Source: Anaerocaecibacter muris (GTDB taxonomy: Bacteria; Bacillota; Clostridia; Christensenellales; Pumilibacteraceae). Taken from it: a stretch of DNA of 64,000 bases. This document shows positions 37,976 through 47,584 of this stretch, in pieces (position 1 is the stretch's first letter; each line of letters begins with the position of its first letter). Under the pieces are notes generated by a model. The model searched no databases, was not told the origin of the DNA, and worked only from the letters and a program-made list of their open reading frames with translations. The stretch lies in the NCBI RefSeq assembly GCF_943192945.1, contig NZ_CALPCE010000004.1:1-64000 (forward strand), read 5' to 3'. The position numbers and the translations under genes are program-made.

Positions 37976-38002
37976 AAAAGCGCGGAGAGCGTCCGCGCTT
38001 TT
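37976..38002 (-). terminator. Terminator of the YAEPQ-repeat protein gene
   Basis: Perfect 11-bp stem AAAAGCGCGGA / TCCGCGCTTTT with a 5-base loop, just beyond the stop codon on the minus strand; usable in both directions. Confidence 0.8.
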
Positions 38003-38016
38003 AGGATTATATTGTA

Positions 38017-39174
38017 TTATTTTCTGCTCGCCGCAGACATTGCCTTTAACAGCTTGCTCAACGCTTCGTTGAGTTTTTTCTGCTGTTCGGGCGTTTTGTT
38101 TTCGGGCTTGGCGCGTTCGCGCTGTAACAGAGTTGCAACCTCGCGCATGGTTTCCCTCGGCGCGCCGTCGCGGTCTATTTTTTCTATTTGCGCAATTACG
38201 TCGTCCGCGGACGTTCCGCCTGCGGGCGCGGCTTGCTTTTGCGCCGCCTGCTGCTGCGCGGCTTGCTGTTGTGCTGCCGCTTGCGCCTGCTGTTGTTGCT
38301 GTTGCGCGCGAGCTTGCGCCAACGCTTCCTCTCTCGCCTTGCGGCGGATTTCCTCGTCGCTCTCCTGCGGCGCGACGTTTACTACTTGCGGTTGTTCCTC
38401 GTATACGGGCCGGGCTTCCGCATAGGCGGTCTGTTGCGGCTCGGCATACGCGGCTTGCGGTTCGGCATAGACCTGTTGCGGCTGTTCCTCGTACACGGGT
38501 TGCGCTTCCGCGTAAGCGGTTTGCGGTTCGGAATAAGTCGCCTGCGGCTCTGCGTAAGCCGCTTGAGGTTCGGAATACGCCGGCTGTTGCGCCGCTTGCG
38601 CCGCGGCGGGTTCCGCGCCTTTTACTTGATCGCCGTCGAGAACGGGTATAAACTTTTCGTAAGTTTTAACCGCGCCGCCGTACACGCACTTGCCTATTAT
38701 TCCGCCGATTGCGGTAAGCAGTCCGCCCAGTATAAATACGGTAAGCGGAGATGCGACAAGAGCCGACACGCTGTTTTCGGGAACAGTGGGCGCGGAAAAA
38801 TATGCAATGCCCGAGCAAACGACAGTCGCGGCGAGCGTGCTTATCCACACCTTGGAAATGAGCGAACGCTTGTACGGTTCGGCAACGCACATCTGCTCGG
38901 TAACGAGCATGGACGGGCGAAGGTTGCCCATACGCGCGTTTTTATACTGCGCCTTGATGGAGGCGGGCATTCTTTTCATAGCCGCAACAGCGGTCTGCGG
39001 GTGAGCGATAGCCGACTTCATAACCGTTTTGACTGCTTTAAGTCTGCCCGCAACAAGCCCCGCGATAAGCGGAACGGCGAACGCGACCACCAATACAGCC
39101 AAACAAATTATCAGCCATACGTCTGCCGACAACTTCAAGGTTTCGGTGAATAACTTGGTAAGAGCTTCGAGCAT
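38017..39174 (-). CDS. Membrane protein with Tyr-Ala-Glu-Pro-Gln repeats
   Basis: A 385-residue protein of unknown function. It has three hydrophobic segments (about 20-44, 108-128, 143-165), then a low-complexity cytosolic or external region of about 80 residues built from short repeats (AYAEPQ, TYSEPQ, PVYEEQPQ), a Gln/Ala-rich coiled coil (ARAQQQQQQAQAAAQQ), and a charged C-terminal helix bundle (DDVIAQIEKIDRDG onward). AAAAGGAG precedes the ATG. It is monocistronic, ending at a strong terminator. Repeat length may vary between strains. Confidence 0.65.
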   Translation of the reverse strand: MLEALTKLFTETLKLSADVWLIICLAVLVVAFAVPLIAGLVAGRLKAVKTVMKSAIAHPQTAVAAMKRMPASIKAQYKNARMGNLRPSMLVTEQMCVAEPYKRSLISKVWISTLAATVVCSGIAYFSAPTVPENSVSALVASPLTVFILGGLLTAIGGIIGKCVYGGAVKTYEKFIPVLDGDQVKGAEPAAAQAAQQPAYSEPQAAYAEPQATYSEPQTAYAEAQPVYEEQPQQVYAEPQAAYAEPQQTAYAEARPVYEEQPQVVNVAPQESDEEIRRKAREEALAQARAQQQQQQAQAAAQQQAAQQQAAQKQAAPAGGTSADDVIAQIEKIDRDGAPRETMREVATLLQRERAKPENKTPEQQKKLNEALSKLLKAMSAASRK

Positions 39175-39386
39175 TTTACTCTCCTTTTCCTTACGTTAAT
39201 ATATTTTCCCCCCGCGGTGTTGCAGGGGTACAGATAGACTATTATAGTTTAACATAACAAAAGCAAAAAATCTATACTTTTAGGCAAAGTTTTTGACGAA
39301 TTTTCGATTTTTGACCGATAACAATGCGACTTATCTTTATTTTGGCTGTTTATGCCGCGTTTTACGCGCGCCGACCGATTAGTCAA

Positions 39387-42300
39387 TCACAAATCTATAA
39401 GCTCGCCCGAAGCGAACGAATACAGGCACGCGCGCTTTACTCGAAGCGGTGCGGCGCGCTCGACCGCCGCCGAGTACAACCGCAGTTGCGTTTTATAACC
39501 CGCGTTTATCAAATGTTTGGGGTCGCCCGTCTTGTAATCGACTATGACCGCCGTGCCGTCGAGATAACCTATCAGCAAGTCGATAACGCCCTGAACGAGC
39601 ACGCTCTCGCCCGCATAGCCGTCGCCGTAAAGTTCGCTCGCGCAAGCGTCGTAAATAAAGTATCGCTCTTTTGCGACGAACGCCGCGCCGCGCGTAAGCT
39701 CGCGCATAGCTTGCGCCGCACGCAAAACCTGCTCGCCGCTTATAAGCTCGAAATTATCGCAGCGGTCTTTAACGGTATTCAAGTCGGGATTATCAAAGTC
39801 TATAAGCTCCATGGCGCGGTGGAACGCCGTGCCGCGTAGCCGCGCCGTTTCCCCGCCGTCGTCGGGTTTGTCCGACTGCGCGCGATCGTCGTCGGTGAGC
39901 ACCGGCGCGGCGGACAGGTAGTCCCGCTTGTCTTCGAGTTCCGATTCGTGCGCCGCTATCGCCGTCACGCATGTTTTAATGGGCAAGTCGCACATTTTGT
40001 ACGCGCGCGACAGGTCTATCCGCCGCCGCACTTCGTCCGTGATTGCCGCGACGGGCGCGATCGCCTGCTCGTCGGCGTCGTCGCCTATCGGCAGTGCCGG
40101 CGGGGGCGCGACCGCGGGTACATGCGACATAAAGTCGAGCATGCGCTTCGCCTCGCTCGGCTCTATTTCGACGCGCGGCTTGCCGTCGGTCTTGCCGCAC
40201 ACGACGAGCTTGCGCTTTGCCCGTGTAAGCGCAACGTACAGCAACCGCAATTCTTCCGCTTTCGTTCGCGCGGGCGCGGTATAATTTTGAATTATCCACG
40301 GCACGGACTTTATGAGCGTGCGCGTCGCCGCGTCGGGCACTTTTACAGCCACTCCGTCCTCCGCGATTATTATGCGCGCGCTGTTGTCGCGCTCGTTAAA
40401 CTTGCGCGCTACGTCCGCAACGATAACGTAATCGTATTCCAAACCCTTTGATGCGTGCACCGTCGTGATGTTGACCGCGTCGGCACAACCGACAATCGGC
40501 AGGTCGAAGTCCGAGCTGTCGTAATAACTCAAAAATTCGTGCAAGCCGCAATGCCGTTCCGCGGCGCAGTCTATAAGCGCCTCGACCGCCGCCGCGTCGC
40601 CTCCCGCTTGGTACACGTGCGCAAAGTAGTCTATACTCGACGTGATGTAGCCCAAAACGTCCGCGCTGTCGCGGTTGCGTTTTGCATAGTTTGCAATGTC
40701 GGCGCGCAACGCTTTGAGCGCGCATATTTTATCCGAATACTCGCCGCGGTACGCGTCCGCCTTTTGCCAAAACGCGAACGTCTTCCGCTCGCCCGTTTTT
40801 TTGACGTTTGTCTTTTTAAGCTCGGCTTCGCCGTCCGCCGCTATTTCGGCAATCTGTTCGTCCGAAAACCCGCCCATGGGCGAGCGCATGGCGGTGAGCA
40901 ACGCGACGTCGTCGTAACGATTGTCTATATACCGCGCAATGTCGGTAAGTTCCGTAACTTCCGTAAAATCCTTTGCCTTGGACTTGCGCCCGAACGAATA
41001 ACGTATTCCGCGCGCGTCCAGTTCCCGCGCGAGCGCAGAACAGAACCGCGCGTTGAAAGATCGTATTAACACCGCGACCGAGCTTAACGCCCCGCCGCCG
41101 CCTATATAATCGGTAATGCTGTCCGCAATGAACTGCGCCTCGCCGTCCGAAGGTAAGCTCGCCGTCGCGCAGTTGACCACCGAATAAATATTGTCGCTCG
41201 GCGCGCCGTCCGTTTGCTCGTCGCAATCGTCTGTGCCGATTTCGTCGTTTATAAGCGTAAGCTCCGCACTTCCGCCCGTAATAGATTTGTTGCCGTAAAC
41301 AAGGCGTTGTCCCGCATTTTCGTCGGCATAGTCCGCGCCGCCGAACGCGTCGGTCATTGTTTTGTCGAAAACCTTGTTGACAAAGTCGATAACGGGTTGC
41401 GCCGAGCGGAAGTTGTCCGCGAGCGCGACGTGAGTATATCCGCCGTCCGCCACTGCCGACTTGAAGTGCCGAGGGCTGCACCGCCGAAATCCGTAAATGG
41501 ACTGCTTTACGTCGCCCACTACAAACATTTCCGCACCCGCGTCCTTAAACTTTTGCGCAATGCGCGCCTGCAACGGGTTTACGTCCTGAAACTCGTCGAT
41601 AAACACGTATTTGACGCCGTCCGCGATTTCGCGCATACAGTCGGAATTTTCGAGCACGCGCAACGCGCCGTGTTCCAAATCCGAATAATCGGTTTTGCCC
41701 GTCTGCTCTTTGCGCTTGCCGTAGCGGTTGAGCGCGTCCAGCGCGACGGCGCAAAGCGCGCGCGCATACGGCGCGGAGTTGACCGCTTTTGCTTTTGCCG
41801 CCTCGTCGTAAGCCGTGCGAAGCTCTTTACACTCCGCTTTCAACGCTTTAAATCGCTCGTTCAAAATATCGCGCGCGTCGCCCTGCGCGCGAAAACTCGT
41901 CGCCGTAATGTCATCGATCTTGCCGTCTATGTAATCGACGAACTCGCCCGTTACGACGGCGTGCTTGCTCATGCCCGCGCCGTCAAGCTCGCGTTTGAGT
42001 AAATCCGCGCTCGCCGCGATCTTTGCGCGCCGCCCGTCCAAAATGCCGTCCAGTTCCGCAAACCGCGATTGATCGTCGCGCACGTCCGTCAAGTACGAAA
42101 CGGGATCGGGCGTGGACAAAGCAAAGTCCAAAATGTCCGCAACGACGTTTACAACCCCGTCGTCGCCTCTGCGCCCGCGCAGTGCGTCGTACATAGCCGC
42201 AAAATATTCGTCGCCGTCAGACCACGCGGAAGCAACCGCCGCCGCGCACGCCGCGCGTTTAAACGCCGCCGCCTCGCTCTCCTCGCTCACCGTCGCGGAC

Positions 42301-42701
42301 GGGTCTATCTGCGCCGCGTAAAAATATGACTTTATCAATTTTTGACAGTAGCTGTGAAGCGTGCCTATATTTGCGACCGACATTGCGTCTATCGCGTCTG
42401 CCGCCGCGAGCCGCGCCGCGCTCGGCGCGTTTTCGTCCGTTTTCAGTTTGACCAGTTTTTCGGCGAGCTTAACTCGCATGTCCGCCGCCGAAGCGCGCGT
42501 GAACGTTACTATAAGCATGTCGTCCAGCCGCGCGCCGCGCACGAGCTTGTTTATTATGCGCGCGATCATGACGGTGGTTTTGCCGCTGCCCGCGCCCGCC
42601 GAAACTATCATATTCCCGTCCTCGGTCACGGCGCGAAGCTGATTGTCGGTAAACGGGCTGTCGGTTATAATGCCGCTAATGTCTTTAAATTCAACCGCCA
42701 T
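39387..42701 (-). CDS. addA: ATP-dependent helicase/nuclease subunit AddA
   Basis: A 1104-residue UvrD-type helicase with a C-terminal nuclease, the AddA subunit of the RecBCD-equivalent AddAB that resects double-strand breaks. Walker A is SAGAGSGKTT (about 34-43), motif II YVFIDEFQDVN, motif III VGDVKQSIYGFR, motif V NITTVHASKGLEYDYV, motif VI RLLYVALTRAKRKL, and the nuclease motif VIVDYKTGD near the C-terminus. The ATG at 42701 overlaps the addB stop codon by one base (TAATG), ensuring coupled synthesis. Confidence 0.95.
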   Translation of the reverse strand: MAVEFKDISGIITDSPFTDNQLRAVTEDGNMIVSAGAGSGKTTVMIARIINKLVRGARLDDMLIVTFTRASAADMRVKLAEKLVKLKTDENAPSAARLAAADAIDAMSVANIGTLHSYCQKLIKSYFYAAQIDPSATVSEESEAAAFKRAACAAAVASAWSDGDEYFAAMYDALRGRRGDDGVVNVVADILDFALSTPDPVSYLTDVRDDQSRFAELDGILDGRRAKIAASADLLKRELDGAGMSKHAVVTGEFVDYIDGKIDDITATSFRAQGDARDILNERFKALKAECKELRTAYDEAAKAKAVNSAPYARALCAVALDALNRYGKRKEQTGKTDYSDLEHGALRVLENSDCMREIADGVKYVFIDEFQDVNPLQARIAQKFKDAGAEMFVVGDVKQSIYGFRRCSPRHFKSAVADGGYTHVALADNFRSAQPVIDFVNKVFDKTMTDAFGGADYADENAGQRLVYGNKSITGGSAELTLINDEIGTDDCDEQTDGAPSDNIYSVVNCATASLPSDGEAQFIADSITDYIGGGGALSSVAVLIRSFNARFCSALARELDARGIRYSFGRKSKAKDFTEVTELTDIARYIDNRYDDVALLTAMRSPMGGFSDEQIAEIAADGEAELKKTNVKKTGERKTFAFWQKADAYRGEYSDKICALKALRADIANYAKRNRDSADVLGYITSSIDYFAHVYQAGGDAAAVEALIDCAAERHCGLHEFLSYYDSSDFDLPIVGCADAVNITTVHASKGLEYDYVIVADVARKFNERDNSARIIIAEDGVAVKVPDAATRTLIKSVPWIIQNYTAPARTKAEELRLLYVALTRAKRKLVVCGKTDGKPRVEIEPSEAKRMLDFMSHVPAVAPPPALPIGDDADEQAIAPVAAITDEVRRRIDLSRAYKMCDLPIKTCVTAIAAHESELEDKRDYLSAAPVLTDDDRAQSDKPDDGGETARLRGTAFHRAMELIDFDNPDLNTVKDRCDNFELISGEQVLRAAQAMRELTRGAAFVAKERYFIYDACASELYGDGYAGESVLVQGVIDLLIGYLDGTAVIVDYKTGDPKHLINAGYKTQLRLYSAAVERAAPLRVKRACLYSFASGELIDL

Positions 42702-45508
42702 TATTCGTCCTCCGCAAGCCCGTCGTCCGCGTCCGAGTTGCGCACGGCAGCCGTGCCGCCGCACACGCCGCGGTATGCGCACTTGTCGCACGCACCCTCT
42801 ATCGGCGCGCGCGCTATGTACCCGCTCGCTATTTCGTCGGCGGCTACGTCCGCGGTCTTGACGCACCGCGCAATCAACCCGTCGAACCGTTCGCGTTCCA
42901 TGAGCAAATCCGACGGGCGCGAAAACTCCGCGCCGCCGTCCTTGTTAATCTTGAACTTGGCGTTTACCACCTTCGACCGCTCGCCGTCCGCCAGCGCGCG
43001 ATCGTATTCCGCCGCGACCGCGACATCCTTTATCATACACCCGTCCAGTCGCCCGTCCGTATCTTTCGCGTCGTACCGCGGCGAAAAAGTCGAGTAGAAC
43101 ATGCCCGTAACGTCCTTGCCCAGTTCCTCCGCCGCCGCCGCGTACAACGGCAACTGCATATCGCAACCGTTAAGACAATCGCGCACGCGGAATTTTTTGT
43201 TGCCCGTTTTATAATCGATTATGCGCGCGCGATCGCCGCACACGTCCAGCCTGTCGATAATGCCGAAAAAGTCGGTTGACTTGTCCTTGCCGAGCGGCGT
43301 TTTAAGCGTAAACGCGTACTCGGTGTACTTCGGACGGTATTCGCCCGCCTCGATCGCCGCGACGTTTGCCGTCGCGTAATCGACAGCGTCGTCAATAAGC
43401 CGAGCACGCGCCGCGTCGTCTACGCGTATTCCCTTTTTTGCGAGCGCGCCGTCTATAAGCCGCGTCACCGCCTCGCGCGAACAGTCGTACTGCCCGCCGT
43501 TCACAAGCTCCTGCATAAAGTCGTGCACGACTATGCCGAAATCGGGCGCGCCGAGCGGCGAGTTGCGCCGTTCCTTTACCCCGACCGCGTCCGACAAAAA
43601 CCGCTTATACGGACAAGTGAACCAGTGTGCCAGCTCGCTCGCCGACAGCGTGCGCTTTTTGCGTAATTTGATTACGGGCGAAAACTCCGCCGCAGTGTGC
43701 CGCCGCGCGCCGACGGCAAGCTCGACCGACTGCGCGTGTTTTGTCAGTCCGCGCGTCGCAATCTCCCGCGCCGCGCTCTCCACGCACGCGTATTTTGCTA
43801 TATACTTTGCGTCGTCGGTAGCGCGCAAAACCGCCAGCCGCTCCGCGCCGTCGTACCTGAACACGCGCGACGCAAGCTCGCCCATTATCGCCGCGGGTCG
43901 CGCCCCGCCCTCGGTCGAGTACGCGCACACGACGTAGTCGGCATTGTTCACAACGGCTTTAAGCTCGGCGCGCTCGCGCTTGTTCTGTTGGAACACGCTC
44001 GGCTCTATCACGCCGCCCAAACTCTTTAACTCGTTGTCGCAAATAAGTCCGCTGTCCGAAGTGGTCGCAGGCAGAACGCCCTCGTTGAAATCGACGACGA
44101 ACAACAGCTTGCACGCCGTAAGCCGCAAAGCCTGCGGCATTGTTACGGTCACTCTGTCGCGCTCGCGCGGCAACGATTTTATTTCGACCGCGCGCGCCGC
44201 GCCGAAAAACGCCGCCGCGTCCCTGTCGAACTCCGCGCCGTCCGCGCCCCCTTCGCCGCTCGACCCGTATCGCCGCAACAGCGCGGTAAGCGCGCGCACG
44301 GGCGAAACTTCGTCCGTTTCCTTTTCGCCCAAGCTACGCTGTACGCCCTCGAAATCGGCAAGCTCGACGACCGCTTCGCACGCATCGGCAAAACCCGAAC
44401 CGGTCATGCCGTCCGTCAAAACTTTCGCGCGGGCAACGGCGCGTGCCGCGCCCTCGTCGTCAATATCCATATCGAACACGCCGTAAGTAATGCCGCGCGC
44501 CGCTATGTGGTTTTGCAGTTTTTCCGCGTCGTCGTCCGCAACGCCCGAATACGGGTTTTTGCACAGCGACGCCAATGTTTCGCCGTCCGCCGATTTCTTT
44601 AATCGGTAAATGCAAGACAGCGCGTCGAGCGGCGCGGTTTCGGCAAGCGGCGTCGCTTCGTCGGCGTAAAACGGTATGCCGTACTCGCGCAGTATGCGCG
44701 CAAGCGCACGCGGCGACGGGCAAACAATAGACACATCCGAATATCTGCGCGGCGCGCCGCCGTCCGTCGGGCTGTCTATATACTCGCGTATGCGCGTTGC
44801 GACTTCCTTGTACTGCGTTATGCGGTCGGGCGCGGACAGTATTTCCATGTCGGCGCGCATGCGCGCGGGCGGCTTCGCCTCGTACCGCTCGAACGACAGC
44901 GCATGCTTTTCTATCGTGCGCAACACGCGCGCGTTCAGCTTTGTGGAGTCCGCAAAACCTATCGCATACACGTGCGACTTGGCTATCAGCTCGCTATTCG
45001 GGATTAGCGCGATAAGCTCGGCGAGCCTGTCCGACGCGTCGCCGTAACCCGCTTTGCGCGCGTCGTATTCCGCCTTTATCAGTGCGAGATCGTGCAGTTT
45101 CGCCGCGGTGTTGCCCGTCGCTTTTACGGCGGTGATTTGCACGTCCGACGACAAAATCTGTATTAGAGTTTGATAGACTTCGCGCGCAAAGTCGTTGTAC
45201 TTCGCCGCTCTGCCGTAATATGTAAATTCGTCCTTGACCGCGTCTATCGCGCGCGCCACAAGCATGACCGCGCCCTCGCGCGACAGCGACTTAACGTCGT
45301 CGGTCAGCCGCCGCAACAACCGCGACAGCGTAAGCGCCTCGCAGTCAATCGCGCCGCCGCCCGCAAACAGCGCGCGTTCCACGCTCTGCGTATAGCGGTC
45401 GGGCGTGAGCACTATATGATATTCGTCGGGCGCGAACCGCCGCGCTTTTATCTTTTGCGCGAGCGCGTCGAGCGCCGAGGGATAGCTTTCGTAAAGGTGT
45501 TCGGACAT
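42701..45508 (-). CDS. addB: ATP-dependent nuclease subunit AddB
   Basis: A 935-residue AddB subunit. It has a degenerate N-terminal helicase-like part and a C-terminal nuclease domain with DRARIIDYKTGNKKF. The iron-sulfur cluster cysteines are visible as WFTCPYKRFL and the C-terminal CDKCAYRGVCGG. The start at 45508 is preferred over an upstream in-frame codon because a full promoter (TTGATT-17-TATAAT) ends six bases before this ATG, so an upstream start could not be on the transcript. The mRNA is therefore predicted to be leaderless. It is followed by addA. Confidence 0.92.
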   Translation of the reverse strand: MSEHLYESYPSALDALAQKIKARRFAPDEYHIVLTPDRYTQSVERALFAGGGAIDCEALTLSRLLRRLTDDVKSLSREGAVMLVARAIDAVKDEFTYYGRAAKYNDFAREVYQTLIQILSSDVQITAVKATGNTAAKLHDLALIKAEYDARKAGYGDASDRLAELIALIPNSELIAKSHVYAIGFADSTKLNARVLRTIEKHALSFERYEAKPPARMRADMEILSAPDRITQYKEVATRIREYIDSPTDGGAPRRYSDVSIVCPSPRALARILREYGIPFYADEATPLAETAPLDALSCIYRLKKSADGETLASLCKNPYSGVADDDAEKLQNHIAARGITYGVFDMDIDDEGAARAVARAKVLTDGMTGSGFADACEAVVELADFEGVQRSLGEKETDEVSPVRALTALLRRYGSSGEGGADGAEFDRDAAAFFGAARAVEIKSLPRERDRVTVTMPQALRLTACKLLFVVDFNEGVLPATTSDSGLICDNELKSLGGVIEPSVFQQNKRERAELKAVVNNADYVVCAYSTEGGARPAAIMGELASRVFRYDGAERLAVLRATDDAKYIAKYACVESAAREIATRGLTKHAQSVELAVGARRHTAAEFSPVIKLRKKRTLSASELAHWFTCPYKRFLSDAVGVKERRNSPLGAPDFGIVVHDFMQELVNGGQYDCSREAVTRLIDGALAKKGIRVDDAARARLIDDAVDYATANVAAIEAGEYRPKYTEYAFTLKTPLGKDKSTDFFGIIDRLDVCGDRARIIDYKTGNKKFRVRDCLNGCDMQLPLYAAAAEELGKDVTGMFYSTFSPRYDAKDTDGRLDGCMIKDVAVAAEYDRALADGERSKVVNAKFKINKDGGAEFSRPSDLLMERERFDGLIARCVKTADVAADEIASGYIARAPIEGACDKCAYRGVCGGTAAVRNSDADDGLAEDE

Positions 45509-45514
45509 ACGTAC

Positions 45515-45543
45515 ATTATATATCGGATTGCGCCGAAAATCAA
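45515..45543 (-). promoter_or_regulatory. Promoter of addBA (leaderless)
   Basis: Minus strand TTGATT (45538-45543), 17 bp, TATAAT (45515-45520), six bases, ATG at 45508. It is divergent from the lipoprotein promoter at 45562, with only 18 bases between the two -35 boxes. Confidence 0.8.
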
Positions 45544-45561
45544 GCGGTAGCCGATAAACGT

Positions 45562-45590
45562 TTGCCAAACGCGCGCGGTTGTGCTAAAAT
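45562..45590 (+). promoter_or_regulatory. Promoter of the lipoprotein gene (leaderless)
   Basis: TTGCCA (45562-45567), 17 bp, TGCTAAAAT with the -10 box at 45585-45590, six bases, ATG at 45597. No Shine-Dalgarno sequence. Confidence 0.8.
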
Positions 45591-45596
45591 AGCGTT

Positions 45597-46592
45597 ATGA
45601 AACTTACGATTAAAAAGAAGATGTGCGCGGCTATGTCCGTCGTTGCGGCGTTGTCGCTTTGTGCTTGCAACACCGAAACCGCCGAAACCACGTTCGACAA
45701 AACCATGCCGTGGCACGATTCGGTCGAGCTTGCGCCCACGGGGTCTTACGAACGGCTCGATTATTCGGTTGCGATTTACGACACGACCAAGGGCGTCGCG
45801 GACGACAAACGCATAGTCATAGCCGAGGGCGAAATGAGTTTCGAGCTTAAAGAATCGGTATCGTACACGTCGCTCGCAATGAACTTTGCGGTGACTTACA
45901 ACGACGCCGCGCCCGAAGCCGACAGAGGCAAGACCGACCGCATACAAAGCGAAGTCGAGTTCGAGTCCAACAGCCTTGCCGCCAAGCGCTCGGAAAAGAC
46001 GGTTACGCTCGCCGATCGCGAGGGCAAGACAAACTTGTCCTACAAGATTACCGCGGACTACTTCGACACGCACGAAGCGACGTATATTGCTACCGCGCAG
46101 GACGGCGCAAAGAAAAAGACTTTCTCCCTGCCCAAAAACACCTGCCGCGACAACGAAATGATGTTCTATCTTGCGCGCGCGCAGGCGCTTTCGACGAGCG
46201 CGTCCAATAACTTTAAAATGGTCAACCTGTTCGACACATTCAACACGGGCAGTCTTGCCGAGTACAGAATGGTTGTCAACTGCGACGAGTCCAAGCACAA
46301 AATAGAAATCGGCGACTGGGTCAAGGATTACGGCGTGGAAGCCGTGACAGACGAAAAGACGGGCGAAACGTCATACCCCGTGTCCTGCTTTTACACGACC
46401 ATAAGCATCAACGCCGAAAACCACGGACCGCCCTACGTCGTGCATTATGCCGAAAACCCGTTCAAGTCGGGCGGCAAGGAACACAAAAAAATCCCCCTGC
46501 GCATTTCTTACGATCAGTATTCGGGCAGTAGCGTTTTCCGCCACACCGAGTACAATTTAACGTCGTGTTCGTTCGACAAAGCGGCGGAATAA
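45597..46592 (+). CDS. Putative lipoprotein of unknown function
   Basis: A 331-residue exported protein with a lipoprotein signal peptide (KKKMCAAMSVVAALSLCACN, lipobox SLCAC, mature Cys at about residue 24). The mature part is rich in beta-strand-like segments (SFELKESVSYTSLAMNF, THEATYIATA) and has a FYTTISINAENHGPPYVVHYA region near the C-terminus. I do not recognise the family. It starts without a Shine-Dalgarno sequence from a predicted leaderless promoter and is followed seven bases later by an ATP-grasp ligase gene. Confidence 0.7.
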   Translation: MKLTIKKKMCAAMSVVAALSLCACNTETAETTFDKTMPWHDSVELAPTGSYERLDYSVAIYDTTKGVADDKRIVIAEGEMSFELKESVSYTSLAMNFAVTYNDAAPEADRGKTDRIQSEVEFESNSLAAKRSEKTVTLADREGKTNLSYKITADYFDTHEATYIATAQDGAKKKTFSLPKNTCRDNEMMFYLARAQALSTSASNNFKMVNLFDTFNTGSLAEYRMVVNCDESKHKIEIGDWVKDYGVEAVTDEKTGETSYPVSCFYTTISINAENHGPPYVVHYAENPFKSGGKEHKKIPLRISYDQYSGSSVFRHTEYNLTSCSFDKAAE

Positions 46593-46599
46593 TCGCTAT

Positions 46600-47469
46600 A
46601 TGCGCAAACTAAAAGGACTTATAATCGTCAACGCTTACGCGGCGACGCTCGAAACGCGCCAAGTAACTCGCATTCGCGAGGAACTGGAAGCGCGCGGCGC
46701 GGTCGTAACCGTTGCACGCAACGATATAAGCTATTCGGCTGTAACAAACGGCAAAATCGACGTTACAGCCGATTTTGATTTTTGCCTGTATCTCGACAAG
46801 GACAAGTACGCTTCGCGCGCGCTCGAAGCGCGCGGCGTGCGCCTGTTCAACACCGCCGCCGCCATCGAAGCGTGCGACGACAAAATGACGACGCATATCC
46901 TGCTCGCCGATAACGGCATAGCCATGCCCGACACCGTCGCCGCGCCGCTGTGCTACTATACCGACGCGCCCGTAAACGTCCGCGCGCTCGACGTCGCCGA
47001 ACAGTCGCTCGGCTACCCCATTATCGTCAAGCTGGTTTACGGGTCTATGGGCAAAAGCGTATTTAAAGCCGACAACCGCGCCGAGCTCGAACGGCTTGCC
47101 GAAAATCTTAAACTGTACCCGCATCTTTTTCAACGATATATCGCAAAATCCCACGGGCGCGACATGCGCGTTATAGTAATCGGCGGGCGCGTTATCGGCG
47201 GGATAATAAGACAGTCTGACGGCGACTTCCGTTCCAATGTCGGGCTTGGCGGCACTGCTCGCGCTTGCGACGTGCCGAAAAACGTGCGCGACACGGCAAT
47301 CAAAGCCGCAAACATTTTGGGGCTTGACTACTGCGGAATCGATTTCCTGTTCGGCGACGAACCGCTATTGTGCGAAGTAAACTCCAACGCGTTTTTCGAC
47401 GCGTTCGAGCAAGCCACGGGACTAAACGTCGCGGGAGCTTACGCCGATCATATAATAAAATCGGTCTAG
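46600..47469 (+). CDS. RimK-like ATP-grasp ligase
   Basis: A 289-residue ATP-grasp enzyme of the RimK type, which joins amino acids or other carboxylates to an amine with ATP. It has DDKMTTHILLADNGI, PIIVKLVYGSMGKSVF (ATP-binding lysine and glycine loop), LFQRYIAKSHGRDMRVIVIGG, and the metal-binding DFLFGDEPLLCEVNSNAFF. Substrate unknown. It follows the lipoprotein gene by seven bases and is probably co-transcribed with it. Confidence 0.88.
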   Translation: MRKLKGLIIVNAYAATLETRQVTRIREELEARGAVVTVARNDISYSAVTNGKIDVTADFDFCLYLDKDKYASRALEARGVRLFNTAAAIEACDDKMTTHILLADNGIAMPDTVAAPLCYYTDAPVNVRALDVAEQSLGYPIIVKLVYGSMGKSVFKADNRAELERLAENLKLYPHLFQRYIAKSHGRDMRVIVIGGRVIGGIIRQSDGDFRSNVGLGGTARACDVPKNVRDTAIKAANILGLDYCGIDFLFGDEPLLCEVNSNAFFDAFEQATGLNVAGAYADHIIKSV

Positions 47470-47523
47470 CGCGCAGCCGCGAAGTGTATTTAATACGCAC
47501 GCAAATCAAACTTGACTATATAA

Positions 47524-47553
47524 TTGACAATACAATGTATTATGTGATAAAAT
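47524..47553 (+). promoter_or_regulatory. Promoter of the hybrid histidine kinase gene
   Basis: TTGACA (47524-47529), 18-bp spacer, TGATAAAAT with the -10 box at 47548-47553. The leader carries AAAGGAGTG before the ATG at 47585. Confidence 0.7.
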
Positions 47554-47584
47554 CTATAAAATACATGTTCAAAGGAGTGAAATT

